From Qipengyuania atrilutea (GTDB lineage Bacteria > Pseudomonadota > Alphaproteobacteria > Sphingomonadales > Sphingomonadaceae), in contig NZ_JABWGV010000002.1 of the NCBI RefSeq assembly GCF_013370205.1, forward strand, positions 372,001 to 436,000: a stretch of DNA of 64,000 bases, in the 5' to 3' direction. Below are positions 1 to 11,360 of this stretch, piece by piece. Every line of letters begins with the position of its first letter. Positions within the stretch are counted from its first letter, which is position 1. The notes below the pieces were generated by a model. That model was not told the origin of the DNA. It did no database searches and worked only from the letters and a program-made list of their open reading frames with translations. The translations under genes and the position numbers were made by a program.

Positions 1-318
1 GTCAAGGCGGCGGCGCGCCTGCGTCTGCGTCCGATCATCATGACCTCGCTCGCCTTCACCATGGGCATGGTCCCGCTGGTGCTCTCAAGTGGGGCGGGCG
101 CGGCAAGCCGGATCGCGGTCGGAACCGGCGTGATGGGAGGCATGATCGCGGCGACGGTGCTCGGCATTTTCCTCATTCCCGTGCTGTACCTGCTGGTAAG
201 GCGCAACATCAGCCGAAGGCAGCCCACCGCGACCGGCGGACACGAGGGCAATCCGCAGCACGAAGGACCGCTGGCAGGACGGCTGCACGGCCCCACGCAG
301 GAAGAGGCTACGACATGA
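1..318 (+). CDS. RND (AcrB/HAE1-type) efflux pump, C-terminal end (partial)
   Basis: This is the last part of an inner-membrane resistance-nodulation-division drug exporter whose gene starts before the window. The reading frame is open from base 1. The visible 105 residues hold the family's typical final transmembrane region, with RPIIMTSLAFTMG followed by a glycine-rich helix (GVMGGMIAATVLGIF) and the LIPVLYLLVRR end of the last helix. A hydrophilic cytoplasmic tail of about 40 residues rich in Gly, His and Gln follows. Its stop overlaps the ATG of the outer-membrane factor gene (ATGA), so the two are translationally coupled parts of one tripartite efflux system. The membrane-fusion protein gene is probably further upstream. 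The substrate cannot be read from this fragment. Confidence 0.9.
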   Translation, partial: VKAAARLRLRPIIMTSLAFTMGMVPLVLSSGAGAASRIAVGTGVMGGMIAATVLGIFLIPVLYLLVRRNISRRQPTATGGHEGNPQHEGPLAGRLHGPTQEEATT

Positions 319-1778
319 TCCGTTTTCCCGCCCGCGTTGTAGCATTTGTGCTTTCCACCACCGCGCTTGCGGGATGCGCGAGTATGGCGCCCGAGCATAC
401 GCGGCCTCCGCTCGCGAGTGCGCCGGCGTTCGATCCCGACTACCGTCCCGACGGTGAAGTGGTGGCTTCGCAGCTTTCCTACCGCGAATGGTTCGCCGAC
501 CCGCGGCTCGTCGTGCTGATCGGCAGCGCGCTCGAGAACAACCGCGACCTTCTCGCCGCGACTGCGCGGATCGAGCAGGCGCGCGCCCGCTACCGCATCG
601 AGGACAGCCGCAGCCTGCCGACCATCGTCGCTGATGCAAGCGGAACCCGCACGCGCCAGCCGCTGGGCGTCAACCCCGCGCTCGATACCGGAGACGTGGA
701 AGGCGCGCCGTCTTCCGTCACCTTCAACCGCTTCGACGTCGGCGTAGGGGTCAGCGCATTCGAGCTCGACTTCTGGGGCCGCGTCGCCAGCCTGACCGAA
801 GCGGCACGTGCGGAATATCTCGCCACCGTCGCGGCGCAGCGTGCGTTCTACCTCTCACTGATTGCCGACACCGCGAACACCTATTTCGAGATCGTCGAAA
901 CGCAGGAGCAGATCGCGCTCGCCGAGCAGACGGCCGAAAGCCGCCGCGAGGGCCTGAGGATCGCGAAACTGCGGCTCGACAACGGCGTGACTTCGGCCTT
1001 GCCCTACCGGCAGGCAGAAACCCTGCTGACGCAGGCCGAGCAGCAGCTGGCAGCGGAGCGCCTCGCCCTGGCTCGGCTCCGCAACCAGCTGGCGGTGCTC
1101 GTAGGCGGAACGGTGCCGGAGGCGTTGCCTGCGCCGCTCTCGCTCGAAGCGCAGGGCGACAAGCGCCGGCTCGCGGCGGGCCTACCGTCCGATCTCCTGC
1201 TCGTCAGGCCTGACATCATCGCCGCCGAGGAACAGCTACGCGCCGCGCGGGCCAACATCGGTGCGGCGCGAGCGGCGTTTTTCCCGACGATCTCGCTGAC
1301 CGGCAATGCAGGTCTCGCTTCGAGCAGCCTCGACGGCCTGTTCTCGGGCGACGCGCTCGGCTGGAACTTCGGGCCGAGCATTTCGCTGCCGATCTTCGAC
1401 TGGGGCGCACGCGAAGCCAATCTCGATTTGGCGCAGGCGCTCGAAGTCGAGCAGGTCGCCAATTACGACCGCACAGTGCAGGGCGCCTTCCGCGAAGTTT
1501 CGGATGCGCTTGCAGGCCGCCGCTGGCTCGCCGAACAGGTCGAGACGCTGGAGCGCGCCGTTACCGCGCAGGAGCGGATCGCCCGCATCGCGCGCCTGCG
1601 CTACCGTGAAGGAGTGGCCGACTATCTCGAAGTGCTCGATGCGGAACGCAACCTGTTCAGCGCCCGCCAACAGCTCCTCGCGACCGAGCGCGCATGGCTG
1701 CAGAACCGCGCGACGCTGTTCGTGGCGCTGGGCGGCGGCGCGCCGGATTTCGTGGCGGTACCTGTTTCCGGCGACTGA
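315..1778 (+). CDS. RND efflux outer-membrane lipoprotein, NodT/OprM family
   Basis: This 487-residue outer-membrane factor forms the TolC-like channel for the RND pump encoded just upstream. The N-terminus is a lipoprotein signal peptide with lipobox LAGC, so Cys21 would be lipidated. The body shows the two internally related OEP repeats with long alanine- and arginine-rich helices, for example LENNRDLLAATARIEQARA and, in the second half, LRAARANIGAARAAFFPTISL, a hallmark of the family, followed by LPIFDWGAREANL. The length is normal for the family. The start ATG lies inside the stop of the pump gene (ATGA overlap). No further efflux gene follows; the next gene is metabolic. Confidence 0.93.
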   Translation: MIRFPARVVAFVLSTTALAGCASMAPEHTRPPLASAPAFDPDYRPDGEVVASQLSYREWFADPRLVVLIGSALENNRDLLAATARIEQARARYRIEDSRSLPTIVADASGTRTRQPLGVNPALDTGDVEGAPSSVTFNRFDVGVGVSAFELDFWGRVASLTEAARAEYLATVAAQRAFYLSLIADTANTYFEIVETQEQIALAEQTAESRREGLRIAKLRLDNGVTSALPYRQAETLLTQAEQQLAAERLALARLRNQLAVLVGGTVPEALPAPLSLEAQGDKRRLAAGLPSDLLLVRPDIIAAEEQLRAARANIGAARAAFFPTISLTGNAGLASSSLDGLFSGDALGWNFGPSISLPIFDWGAREANLDLAQALEVEQVANYDRTVQGAFREVSDALAGRRWLAEQVETLERAVTAQERIARIARLRYREGVADYLEVLDAERNLFSARQQLLATERAWLQNRATLFVALGGGAPDFVAVPVSGD

Positions 1779-1935
1779 GCGGCCGAGCTTGTAACTTTCG
1801 TATCTCCCGCGGGTGCCCGCGCGTAATTTCTCTCCGGCGGTTCGCACTGGACTTGCCGGGGGGCTGCACTTTCTTCTAGCGGTATTTCCGCGAAGAGGAG
1901 AGAGACCGTGTGCCGAGAGCGCCGGTCGCAAGAAC

Positions 1936-4085
<2,150 letters not shown>

Positions 4086-4089
<4 letters not shown>

Positions 4090-4280
4090 GCTTTGGGGAG
4101 ACGCAAACGCTAAGTTCCAAGCAAAGACTTGGCTTGGTTCTGTATGCAATATTTGGCCTCGCGGTCTGCGTTCTCGCATGGCCAGTAAGCGCGTCACCCC
4201 CTTGGTATGTCTTTCCCGGAATTCCGATAGCTGTTCTACTAGGCGGCATCGCTCTCTTGATGGTGTTCACAATAAAATGA
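4086..4280 (+). CDS. Small two-helix membrane protein of unknown function
   Basis: This is a 64-residue protein I do not recognise. The likely start is the GTG at 4086, which overlaps the scpA stop (GTGA), giving [16 protein letters not shown]. Two hydrophobic segments follow: [18 protein letters not shown] (about residues 16-33) and [19 protein letters not shown] (about residues 43-61), separated by a short polar turn with PPWY. Its stop overlaps the bioB ATG (ATGA). The perfect fit between two overlapping neighbours argues that it is a real coupled gene. Codon use is more AT-rich than in scpA or bioB. A role in membrane association or transport linked to propionate or biotin metabolism would be a guess. 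Confidence 0.62.
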
Positions 4281-5287
4281 CCCAAATCCGCACTGACTGG
4301 ACCCGCGACGAGATCGCGGCGCTGTTCGACCTACCGTTCACCGAGTTGTTGTTTCGTGCGGCCACGGTACACCGCGAGTATCATCCGCCCGAACAGGTGC
4401 AGCTCTGTACGCTGCTCTCCATCAAGACCGGCGGGTGTCCGGAGGATTGCGGCTATTGCTCGCAGTCGGTGAAGGCCGATAGCGGTGTCGAAGCAACCAA
4501 GCTGATGGACGTGCGCGCGGTGCTTCAGACCGCGGCGCAGGCCAAGGATGCGGGCAGCCAACGCTTCTGCATGGGCGCGGCGTGGCGCAACCCAAAGGAC
4601 CGCGACATGCCCGCGATCGTCGAGATCGTGAAGGGCGTGCGCGCCATGGGGCTGGAAACCTGCATGACGCTGGGCATGCTGACGCCGAGACAGGCGGATA
4701 TGCTCAAGGAAGCGGGCCTCGATTACTACAACCACAATGTCGACACCGGGCCGGAATATTACGAGCGCGTGATCTCGACGCGCAATTACCAGGACCGGCT
4801 CGACACGCTGCAGAACGTGCGCGACGCGGGCATCAACGTATGCAGCGGCGGGATCGTCGGCATGGGCGAAACGCGCGAGGACCGGGTGGGGTTCGTCCAC
4901 ACGCTCGCCACGCTCGAACGGCATCCCGAAAGCGTGCCGGTCAACGCGCTGGTGCCGGTCAAGGGCACGGTGCTGGGCGACATGCTGGCCGATACACCGC
5001 TCGCCAAGATCGACGATATCGAGTTCGTTCGCACCGTCGCGGTGGCGCGCATTACCATGCCGATGAGTATGGTGCGCCTCTCCGCCGGGCGTGAGAGCAT
5101 GAGCGAGGCGACACAGGCTCTGTGCTTCCTGGCAGGCGCGAACTCGATCTTCACCGGCGACAAGCTGCTGACCGCGCCCAACGCAGGCGACGACAGCGAC
5201 GCGGCCCTGTTCGCGAAACTCGGGATGACGCCGCTGCAGCAGGAAGAACCGCTTCGCGCCTGCAAGGTCGCGGAGCCGGCCGAGTGA
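4277..5287 (+). CDS. bioB: Biotin synthase
   Basis: This radical-SAM enzyme inserts sulfur into dethiobiotin to make biotin. The start is the ATG overlapping the preceding small gene's stop, giving [13 protein letters not shown] and 336 residues, normal for BioB. The SAM-binding cluster motif is CPEDCGYC with Cys54, Cys58 and Cys61. Other family blocks are visible: [30 protein letters not shown] and [10 protein letters not shown], with the [2Fe-2S]-site arginine region RLSAGRESM towards the end. No other bio genes are present. Its position inside the operon that makes the biotin-dependent propionyl-CoA carboxylase suggests co-expression of cofactor supply and apo-enzyme. It ends with a GTGA overlap to the next gene. 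Confidence 0.97.
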   Translation: MTQIRTDWTRDEIAALFDLPFTELLFRAATVHREYHPPEQVQLCTLLSIKTGGCPEDCGYCSQSVKADSGVEATKLMDVRAVLQTAAQAKDAGSQRFCMGAAWRNPKDRDMPAIVEIVKGVRAMGLETCMTLGMLTPRQADMLKEAGLDYYNHNVDTGPEYYERVISTRNYQDRLDTLQNVRDAGINVCSGGIVGMGETREDRVGFVHTLATLERHPESVPVNALVPVKGTVLGDMLADTPLAKIDDIEFVRTVAVARITMPMSMVRLSAGRESMSEATQALCFLAGANSIFTGDKLLTAPNAGDDSDAALFAKLGMTPLQQEEPLRACKVAEPAE

Positions 5288-5682
5288 TCCTCGCCGCGCT
5301 TCTTCTTGCCGCACAGGCTGGAGGCGAACCTACCGCCGACTGCACCGATCCGTCGACGCAGAGCGCCATAAATATGTGCTCGTTCGAAGATTACCGCGCT
5401 GCCGATGCCCAGCTAAACGCAGCGTGGAAGCGGGCGCGTGATCTTGCGAAGTCGATCGACCGGCGCAGTGCGGAAGCGGGAGCGGCGAAAGACCATTTCG
5501 CTCGGCTGCTCGATGCGCAGCGCAAATGGCTCGCTTACCGTGATGCGCATTGCCTTGCGGTTGCCGGAGAGCGCACGCCGGAAAGCGGTACCATCTGGCC
5601 GCTCGTCCAGAATAATTGCATGGAAGAACTCACTCTCGCGCGCACGAAGCTGCTGCGCCAATATGCGGATCAACCAAACTGA
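5284..5682 (+). CDS. DUF1311 / lysozyme-inhibitor LprI-like secreted protein
   Basis: This 132-residue protein starts at GTG 5284 inside the bioB stop, giving the hydrophobic N-terminus [16 protein letters not shown], which reads as a short signal peptide. The mature part fits the DUF1311 (LprI) pattern: a Cys near the start ([16 protein letters not shown]), the [13 protein letters not shown] helix, [12 protein letters not shown], and a final Cys in [15 protein letters not shown]. The even number of cysteines fits periplasmic disulfides. Family members are linked to lysozyme inhibition in a few cases, but the family is broad and this role is not assured. Its last base is shared with the pccA start (TGATG), so translation is probably coupled. 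Why a secreted protein sits here is unclear. Confidence 0.82.
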   Translation: MILAALLLAAQAGGEPTADCTDPSTQSAINMCSFEDYRAADAQLNAAWKRARDLAKSIDRRSAEAGAAKDHFARLLDAQRKWLAYRDAHCLAVAGERTPESGTIWPLVQNNCMEELTLARTKLLRQYADQPN

Positions 5683-7703
5683 TGTTCAACAAAATCCTCA
5701 TCGCCAACCGCGGCGAAATCGCGTGCCGGGTCATCAAGACCGCGCGCCGCATGGGTATCGCGACGGTCGCCGTCTATTCCGATGCCGACGCGCGGGCGCC
5801 GTTCGTGAAGATGGCGGACGAGGCGGTGCACATCGGTCCGCCGCAGGCTGCGGAAAGCTATCTCGTGGCCGACAAGATCATCGCCGCGTGCAAGGAAACG
5901 GGTGCGGACGCGGTGCATCCGGGCTACGGCTTTCTGTCCGAGCGTGCGAGCTTCGTAGAGGCATTGGACGCTGCTGGGATCGCCTTTATCGGCCCGCCGG
6001 CGAGCGCAATTGCGGCGATGGGCGACAAGATCGAATCCAAGCGGCTTGCGAAGGAAGCGGGCGTCAACACCGTGCCCGGCTCGCCCGATGCGATCGAGAG
6101 CACCGAGGATGCTCTCAAATGGGCGAACGACATCGGCTATCCGGTGATGATGAAGGCCAGCGCGGGCGGCGGCGGCAAGGGAATGCGGCTCGCCTGGAAC
6201 GACGAGGACGTGCGCGAGGGCTTCGAAGCGACACGGCGCGAGGGCAAGGCGAGCTTCGGCGACGACCGCGTCTTCATCGAGAAGTTCATCGAGGATCCGC
6301 GCCATATCGAGATCCAGATCCTCGGCGATAAGCACGGCAACATCCTCTATCTGAACGAGCGCGAATGCTCGATCCAGCGGCGTCACCAGAAAGTGGTCGA
6401 GGAGGCTCCGTCGCCGTTCGTCACCGATAAGATGCGGAAAGCGATGGGCGAGCAGGCGGTGGCGCTCTCGCGGGCGGTCGATTATCATTCCGCCGGGACG
6501 GTCGAACTGATCGTCAGCGGCGCGGACAAGTCGGGCGAGAGCTTCTACTTCCTCGAGATGAACACCCGGCTCCAGGTCGAACATCCGGTGACCGAGATGA
6601 TCACCGGCATCGACCTTGTCGAGCAGATGATCCGGGTCGCTGCGGGCGAGGAGCTCGCCATGACGCAGGACGACATCGGTATCGACGGATGGGCGATCGA
6701 GAACCGCGTCTATGCCGAAGATCCCTACCGCGGGTTTCTGCCCAGCATCGGGCGGCTGGTGCGTTACGAACCGCCGGTAGAGCCGTGGGCGAGCGACGGT
6801 GCCAAGAACGACACGCGCGGTGTCGGCGGCGTCCGGGTGGATGACGGCGTTGCCGAGGGCGGCGAGGTGTCGATGTTCTACGATCCGATGATCGCCAAGC
6901 TCGTCACCTGGGGCGAAACGCGCGACGAGGCGGCTGACCTGCAGGTCGCCGCGCTCGATGCCTTCCGGATCGAGGGGCCGGGGCACAATGTTGATTTCCT
7001 CTCCGCCATCATGCAGCATCCGCGGTTTCGCTCGGCCGAACTGACGACCGGCTTCATTGCCGAGGAATATCCCGAAGGCTTCGATGGCGCTGCGGCCAGC
7101 GAAGAATTGAAACGGTCACTCGCGGCCATCGGCGGCGTCATCGCCACGGTCGATGCCGACCGCGCCCGCCGGATCGACCAGAGGCTGAACGGCCGGGTCC
7201 ATCCTCCCGGCGACTGGGCGGTGCGGATCGAAGACCGCGACTATGCGGTGCGGCTGGAAGAGGACGCGATCACGGTGGACGGCGAGGACGTGGCGCTCGC
7301 CATGGAGTACACGCCGGGTGACCGGATGGTCGAAGTGGAGGCAGATGACGAGACGCTCACCATCCAGCTGAAGCCGACCCGGACCGGCTATGCGGTGACG
7401 ACCCGGGGTGCGACGCACCACTTACGGATACTGCCGCAGCGCGTGGCGCATCTGGCCGATCACATGATCGAGAAGATACCGCCCGACACCTCGAAAATGC
7501 TCATCTGCCCGATGCCCGGCCTGCTGGTGAAGCTGCACGTGGAAAAGGGCGAGGAAGTGCAGCCGGGACAACCGCTCGCCACGGTCGAGGCGATGAAGAT
7601 GGAGAACATTTTGCGCGCCGAAAAGGCCGGTACGATCGCCGTCATCAATGCAGGCGAGGGCGACAGCCTCGCAGTGGACGAAGTCATTCTCGAACTGGAA
7701 TAG
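5682..7703 (+). CDS. pccA: Propionyl-CoA carboxylase, biotin carboxylase/carrier (alpha) subunit
   Basis: This subunit carboxylates its own biotin with ATP and bicarbonate. The beta subunit, not in this window, then transfers the CO2 to propionyl-CoA. The start is ATG 5682, giving [19 protein letters not shown], the classic biotin carboxylase N-terminus. The 673 residues hold the carboxylase core with the ATP-grasp glycine loop (MKASAGGGGKGMR) and FLEMNTRLQVEHPVTE, then a BT-type linker domain, then the carrier domain with VEAMKMEN, where Lys639 is the biotinylation site 35 residues from the end. The ATP and linker architecture matches propionyl-CoA rather than acetyl-CoA carboxylase. It is the last gene of the scpA operon and is followed by a hairpin at 7744-7771. 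Confidence 0.95.
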   Translation: MFNKILIANRGEIACRVIKTARRMGIATVAVYSDADARAPFVKMADEAVHIGPPQAAESYLVADKIIAACKETGADAVHPGYGFLSERASFVEALDAAGIAFIGPPASAIAAMGDKIESKRLAKEAGVNTVPGSPDAIESTEDALKWANDIGYPVMMKASAGGGGKGMRLAWNDEDVREGFEATRREGKASFGDDRVFIEKFIEDPRHIEIQILGDKHGNILYLNERECSIQRRHQKVVEEAPSPFVTDKMRKAMGEQAVALSRAVDYHSAGTVELIVSGADKSGESFYFLEMNTRLQVEHPVTEMITGIDLVEQMIRVAAGEELAMTQDDIGIDGWAIENRVYAEDPYRGFLPSIGRLVRYEPPVEPWASDGAKNDTRGVGGVRVDDGVAEGGEVSMFYDPMIAKLVTWGETRDEAADLQVAALDAFRIEGPGHNVDFLSAIMQHPRFRSAELTTGFIAEEYPEGFDGAAASEELKRSLAAIGGVIATVDADRARRIDQRLNGRVHPPGDWAVRIEDRDYAVRLEEDAITVDGEDVALAMEYTPGDRMVEVEADDETLTIQLKPTRTGYAVTTRGATHHLRILPQRVAHLADHMIEKIPPDTSKMLICPMPGLLVKLHVEKGEEVQPGQPLATVEAMKMENILRAEKAGTIAVINAGEGDSLAVDEVILELE

Positions 7704-7743
7704 CGGGCGTTAACCGCAAGACGTTGTCCGGCTGAAGCAAGCG

Positions 7744-7771
7744 AAGGGGTCCGGCGCCAGCCAGACCCCTT
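7744..7771. terminator. Hairpin between convergent pccA and SDR genes
   Basis: The arms AAGGGGTC (7744-7751) and GACCCCTT (7764-7771) pair perfectly around a 12-base GC-rich loop. The site lies between the pccA stop and the stop of the convergent minus-strand SDR gene, where a bidirectional terminator would be expected. There is no clear U-tract on either side, so factor-independent function is not certain. Confidence 0.5.
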
Positions 7772-7779
7772 GCGTGATG

Positions 7780-8571
7780 CTATTCCGGTTTGGCGAGGCG
7801 GCGGTGCATTTTCGCCACCAGTTCGTCGGGCAGTATGCCGGCGAACACGTCTTGCACCTTGTTCATGAAGCCGCTGACTTCCTGCGTCTCGCCTCTCAGC
7901 AGCGCGTCGTAACCGTCGCGCGCGACCTTCGCCGGATCGGCCTTGTTCTTCATCTGCCCGGCCTGCGTATCTTCCATGTCCGCCCGCTCGAAGAATTGCG
8001 TATCGGTCACGCCAGGCATCAGGCAGGAAACGACGACTTCGGTGTTCTTCAGTTCATTGGCGAGGCCGACGCAGAAATCGTTCACGAATGCCTTGGTCGA
8101 ATTATAGACGAGTTGGTATGAGCCGGGCATATCGCCCGCGATCGAGCCGGTGACGAGAATGCGTCCTTCGTTACGCAGCACCATCTCCGCGCCAAGCTTG
8201 TGAATCAGCGATACCGTGCCTTTTACGTTGGTATCGATGACATGCGCGATATCGTCCCATTCCTGGGTAAGAAAGGCGTCGCCGAGCCCATGTCCGGCAT
8301 TGGCGATCAGCGCGTCGACGGGCCGATTGCCGATTTTCTTCGCCAGGGTTTCCACCCCGTCCTTCGTGCCGAGGTCGACCTTCAACGTCTCTACATCCGA
8401 TGCACCATGCTGCTTCGCGGCGTTTTCGGCTTCGGTCAGGTCGCGGTCGGCGACGAGCAGCAGCGCGCAGCCGTCCTTGGCAGCCAGCTTGGCCAGTTCC
8501 AGGCCGATCCCGCTGGAAGCGCCGGTGACGACGCAGTAGCCGGTCAGTTTGTCGATGGGGTTCTTGCTCAT
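7780..8571 (-). CDS. Short-chain dehydrogenase/reductase (SDR)
   Basis: This is a 263-residue classical SDR, a soluble NAD(P)-dependent oxidoreductase. The N-terminal nucleotide-binding motif is [11 protein letters not shown] follows in [11 protein letters not shown], and the catalytic Ser-Tyr-Lys lies in [21 protein letters not shown]. The substrate cannot be told from sequence; similarity to short-chain acyl/keto reductases of membrane-lipid type is possible. It is the last gene of a three-gene minus-strand operon; its ATG overlaps the stop of the alcohol dehydrogenase gene (ATGA). The C-terminal [17 protein letters not shown] tail is typical of a subset found beside stress genes. Confidence 0.92.
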   Translation of the reverse strand: MSKNPIDKLTGYCVVTGASSGIGLELAKLAAKDGCALLLVADRDLTEAENAAKQHGASDVETLKVDLGTKDGVETLAKKIGNRPVDALIANAGHGLGDAFLTQEWDDIAHVIDTNVKGTVSLIHKLGAEMVLRNEGRILVTGSIAGDMPGSYQLVYNSTKAFVNDFCVGLANELKNTEVVVSCLMPGVTDTQFFERADMEDTQAGQMKNKADPAKVARDGYDALLRGETQEVSGFMNKVQDVFAGILPDELVAKMHRRLAKPE

Positions 8572-9761
8572 GCAGCTTTCTCCTGTTCCATGCCGGGTTT
8601 GAGGATAACCTTGGTCCAGCTGTCCTGTTCTTCCCTGAAATTCTTGTAGCCACGAGCAGCGTCTTCCAGCGGCAGCCGGTGCGAGATAAGGAACGTCGTA
8701 TCGAGCATTCCGTCCTCGATCTTCTCGAGCAGATCCTTGGTATAGCGCTGCACGTGAGTCTGGCCGGTGCGAACCTGCAGGCCCTTTTCCATCAGCGCGC
8801 CGAGCGGAAACTTGTCGGTCATGCCGCCGTAGACGCCTGGGATCGAGACCCTGCCGCCCGGCCGGACGGCGAGAATGGCCTGTTTGAGCGCGCTTGCGCG
8901 GTCCGCTCCGATGCCAATCTTCTGCTTCGCGATGTCGAGCATGTTGTCGATCGCGAAACCGTGCGCTTCCATGCCGACTGCATCGATCACCGCGTCGCAG
9001 CCGATCCCGCCCGACATTTCCATCAGCGCCTCGCGCACATCGGTCTTGCGGAAGTCGATCACCTCTGCGCCAAGTTGCTTCGCGAGTTCCAGCCGGTGCG
9101 GGTAGTGATCGATCGCGATGACCTTGCTCGCGCCCATGACGATCGCCGATTGGATCGCGAACAGGCCGACCGGACCGCAGCCCCAGACCGCTACCGTGTC
9201 GTCAGGTTCGATTTCGGCGTTCTCGGCACCCATCCAGCCGGTCGGGAGGATGTCGGACAGGAACAGCACCTTGTCGTCTTCCAGATGATCGGGAATCACG
9301 ATGGGGCCGACGTCGGAAAACGGCACGCGAACATATTCAGCCTGCCCGCCCGAGTAGCCGCCGGTGAGGTGCGAATAGCCGAACAGCCCGGCCATCGGGT
9401 GGCCGTAGAGGGTTGCGGACATGTCCTGTTTCTCGGCCGGGTTCGAATTTTCGCAAGCCGAGTACTGCTTGATGTTGCAATGGAAGCAGCCGCCGCAGGC
9501 GATCGTGAAAGGCACGACCACGCGCTGGCCTTTCTTGAGCGTACTGTCGCTTCCGGTTTCCACGACCTCGCCCATGAACTCGTGTCCGAGGACGTCGCCC
9601 GGAAGTACGCCGGGAATGACGCCGTCATAAAGATGCAAGTCGCTGCCGCAGATGGCGGTCGATGTGATCTTGAGGATCGCATCGCGCGGATTGATGATTT
9701 CAGGATCGTCGACGGTATCGACGCGGACATCGTGCGTGCCGTGCCAGGTAAGTGCTCTCAT
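8568..9761 (-). CDS. Zinc-dependent alcohol dehydrogenase (formaldehyde-dehydrogenase-like MDR)
   Basis: This 397-residue medium-chain dehydrogenase has the catalytic-zinc cysteine motif in [13 protein letters not shown], the GHEFMGEV zinc-site segment, structural-zinc cysteines in CGGCFHC plus a later Cys (SACENSN), and the Rossmann motif [13 protein letters not shown]. The extra loop around [20 protein letters not shown] and the sequence [14 protein letters not shown] mark the glutathione-independent formaldehyde-dehydrogenase-like branch. It probably oxidises an alcohol or aldehyde adduct with NAD; the substrate is unknown. It overlaps both neighbours by four bases (ATGA), so it belongs to the SRPBCC-ADH-SDR operon. 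Confidence 0.93.
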   Translation of the reverse strand: MRALTWHGTHDVRVDTVDDPEIINPRDAILKITSTAICGSDLHLYDGVIPGVLPGDVLGHEFMGEVVETGSDSTLKKGQRVVVPFTIACGGCFHCNIKQYSACENSNPAEKQDMSATLYGHPMAGLFGYSHLTGGYSGGQAEYVRVPFSDVGPIVIPDHLEDDKVLFLSDILPTGWMGAENAEIEPDDTVAVWGCGPVGLFAIQSAIVMGASKVIAIDHYPHRLELAKQLGAEVIDFRKTDVREALMEMSGGIGCDAVIDAVGMEAHGFAIDNMLDIAKQKIGIGADRASALKQAILAVRPGGRVSIPGVYGGMTDKFPLGALMEKGLQVRTGQTHVQRYTKDLLEKIEDGMLDTTFLISHRLPLEDAARGYKNFREEQDSWTKVILKPGMEQEKAA

Positions 9762-10405
9762 TGTCCGCTCTCCTGTTGCTTGGCTTTTCGGGTCTGATCT
9801 TTCGTATGGGCCGAGGTGGCGATTTCGCCGGTTTCCATCAGCATCTTGAAGCGCTTGAGATCGTGGCGCGCCTGCACCTGCGGTTCGCGCTGGAACAGCT
9901 TTGCGATGGCGCGGCCGAGTTCGCCGGCGGGCGCGTCGTAGAACATGACCAGCGATACCCGCGTACCGCGATCGCCCGGCGCGTCTTCGAAGGAAACTTC
10001 GCCGTTCGTTTCGATGTCGGAATCGTCGAGTGAGGTCCAGGCGATCATCTCGTTCTCGCGGTCCTGGCTGACCTCGGTCTTCACATTGACTGTCTGGCCG
10101 GCCGGAGCTTTGATCACCCAGACATGCGCGCCGCCTTCTTCGCGAATGGTCTCGACGTTTTCCATGAACTGGGGAAGGTTCTGGAAATCGCGCCAGAATT
10201 TGTACAGTTCGGCGCGCGGCTTGCGGATCGTCACGGTCCTGCCGACGATGGCGTTGTCCGTTCCGGGCTGCTTGCGGGTATACAGCGGGGCATCGTCGTC
10301 CCCGCCCTTTCTGCGCTGCGACAGAAAGCCAGCGAATGCGGCGCCGCCGGCAGCGAGCGCGACGCCGGCAATCGTCCCGGCTAACCCGATATTGCGGTTA
10401 CTCAT
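9758..10405 (-). CDS. SRPBCC-domain protein with N-terminal membrane anchor
   Basis: This is a 215-residue protein. The start chosen is the ATG at 10405 ([10 protein letters not shown]), preceded on the minus strand by a GGAG-like site; the longer frame upstream to 10465 has no support. Residues 6-28 form a single hydrophobic helix ([20 protein letters not shown]) followed by basic residues, and then a cyclase/dehydrase-type SRPBCC fold ([47 protein letters not shown]). Such proteins bind hydrophobic ligands in a helix-grip cavity; the ligand is unknown. It is first in the operon with a zinc ADH and an SDR, an association often seen in general-stress regulons. A promoter-like site lies 34 bases upstream. 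Confidence 0.85.
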   Translation of the reverse strand: MSNRNIGLAGTIAGVALAAGGAAFAGFLSQRRKGGDDDAPLYTRKQPGTDNAIVGRTVTIRKPRAELYKFWRDFQNLPQFMENVETIREEGGAHVWVIKAPAGQTVNVKTEVSQDRENEMIAWTSLDDSDIETNGEVSFEDAPGDRGTRVSLVMFYDAPAGELGRAIAKLFQREPQVQARHDLKRFKMLMETGEIATSAHTKDQTRKAKQQESGQ

Positions 10406-10438
10406 ATCATCGCTCCGATTATGAATGGTCTCCAAACC

Positions 10439-10463
10439 AACGGGGCGATTTCGCAGAAGTTGC
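10439..10463 (-). promoter_or_regulatory. Possible EcfG-type general-stress promoter for the SRPBCC-ADH-SDR operon
   Basis: Read on the minus strand the site is GCAAC, then 16 bases, then CGTT. The alphaproteobacterial EcfG consensus is GGAAC, N16-17, CGTT, so there is one mismatch in the -35 and none in the -10. The -10 ends 34 bases upstream of the SRPBCC ATG, an ordinary leader length. This rests on pattern and position only. Confidence 0.38.
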
Positions 10464-10688
10464 ACCTTCGCAAAAATAAAGTCCGCTTCGCGCGAACGCG
10501 GTGCCAGCTACAGAAAATCGATCGTAGAACTTTTGTTTATGACAAATGTGTGTTTGCCGGGAAAATCCATCAGCGGGGATTTTTACGGGCAGCGTTTTAG
10601 TTACGCGCTGTGGAACACAACAGGGCGGCCATGCTTCAATTAAGGTCCGCACGATTGGCGGACGTCATTCAACGGAAGAGGACCGATC

Positions 10689-11183
10689 ATGTCTGCCCCC
10701 AAGAATCTCGAAGATTGTTATACCCACGAACTCGCCGACCTCTGGTCCGCGAACGATCAAATGGAGAAGGTCGTGCGCGACCTTGCCGCCAAGGCCAGCG
10801 ACAGCAAGCTCAAATCCAAGCTCGAAAAAGGGGCCAAGGGCATCTCCGAGCACACCAAGGTCATCAAGTCGCTGCTCGACGACATGGGCGAAAGCGAGAA
10901 GGAGCATTGCAAGGGCATGGAAGGGCTCGTGAAGGAAGCCCGCAAACATGCGCTTGAGGAAGACATTTCCGACGGCGACGTGCGCGACGTCGTGATCGTT
11001 TCGCAGTATCAGCGCATGTGCCACTACGGCATTTGCGGTTTCGGCACGACCAAGGCGTTCGCTGATGCGCTCGGAAAAAAAGATCACGTCGAGAAGCTCG
11101 ATAAGATCACCGAGGACATCTACGACACCGACGAAAACCTCAGCGATCTCGCGGAACGCAGCGTCAATATTTCTGCCAAATAA
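10689..11183 (+). CDS. DUF892 ferritin-like protein (YciE/YciF family)
   Basis: This is a 164-residue, all-helical protein. The N-terminus fits the family (LEDCYTHELADLWSANDQMEK), and the acidic and His residues spaced along four helices (KGISEHTKVIKSLL, ESEKEHCKGMEGLVKEA, SQYQRMCHYGICGFGTTKAF) look like a ferritin-like di-metal bundle. Family members are stress-induced in enterobacteria; their biochemical role is not settled. AGAGGA lies upstream of the ATG at good spacing. The gene is transcribed divergently from the SRPBCC-ADH-SDR operon; a GGAAC element at 10612-10616 precedes it, but the matching -10 is poor. Confidence 0.88.
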   Translation: MSAPKNLEDCYTHELADLWSANDQMEKVVRDLAAKASDSKLKSKLEKGAKGISEHTKVIKSLLDDMGESEKEHCKGMEGLVKEARKHALEEDISDGDVRDVVIVSQYQRMCHYGICGFGTTKAFADALGKKDHVEKLDKITEDIYDTDENLSDLAERSVNISAK

Positions 11184-11197
11184 AACGTAAGCCGCTA

Positions 11198-11238
11198 CCT
11201 TTCTCGGTCGGCGGGCGATGCCGCTGGCTTGAGAAAGG
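11198..11238 (+). terminator. Putative terminator hairpin after the DUF892 gene
   Basis: The arms CCTTTCTC (11198-11205) and GAGAAAGG (11231-11238) are perfectly complementary across a 25-base GC-rich loop that can fold further. The hairpin begins 15 bases after the stop codon. No U-run follows. Confidence 0.4.
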
Positions 11239-11360
11239 GGCGGAACGCCCTAGGTACTGTCGGACCCCATATGTTGCGGTTGGCCCTTTGCCCGGCAAAA
11301 AGCTTGCCCTAGCAACGGCTGGGACTTTGCCGGTAATTCCGCATCTTCGATAAGGTTTCG

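Noticed and set aside
1807-1821. CGCGGG/CCCGCG inverted repeat before scpA as a terminator
   Set aside because: The loop is only about two bases and no U-tract follows; not convincing as a terminator or operator.
1813-1935. Upstream extension of the scpA frame
   Set aside because: The extra 41 residues are not like other mutases, and the ATG at 1936 gives the family N-terminus.
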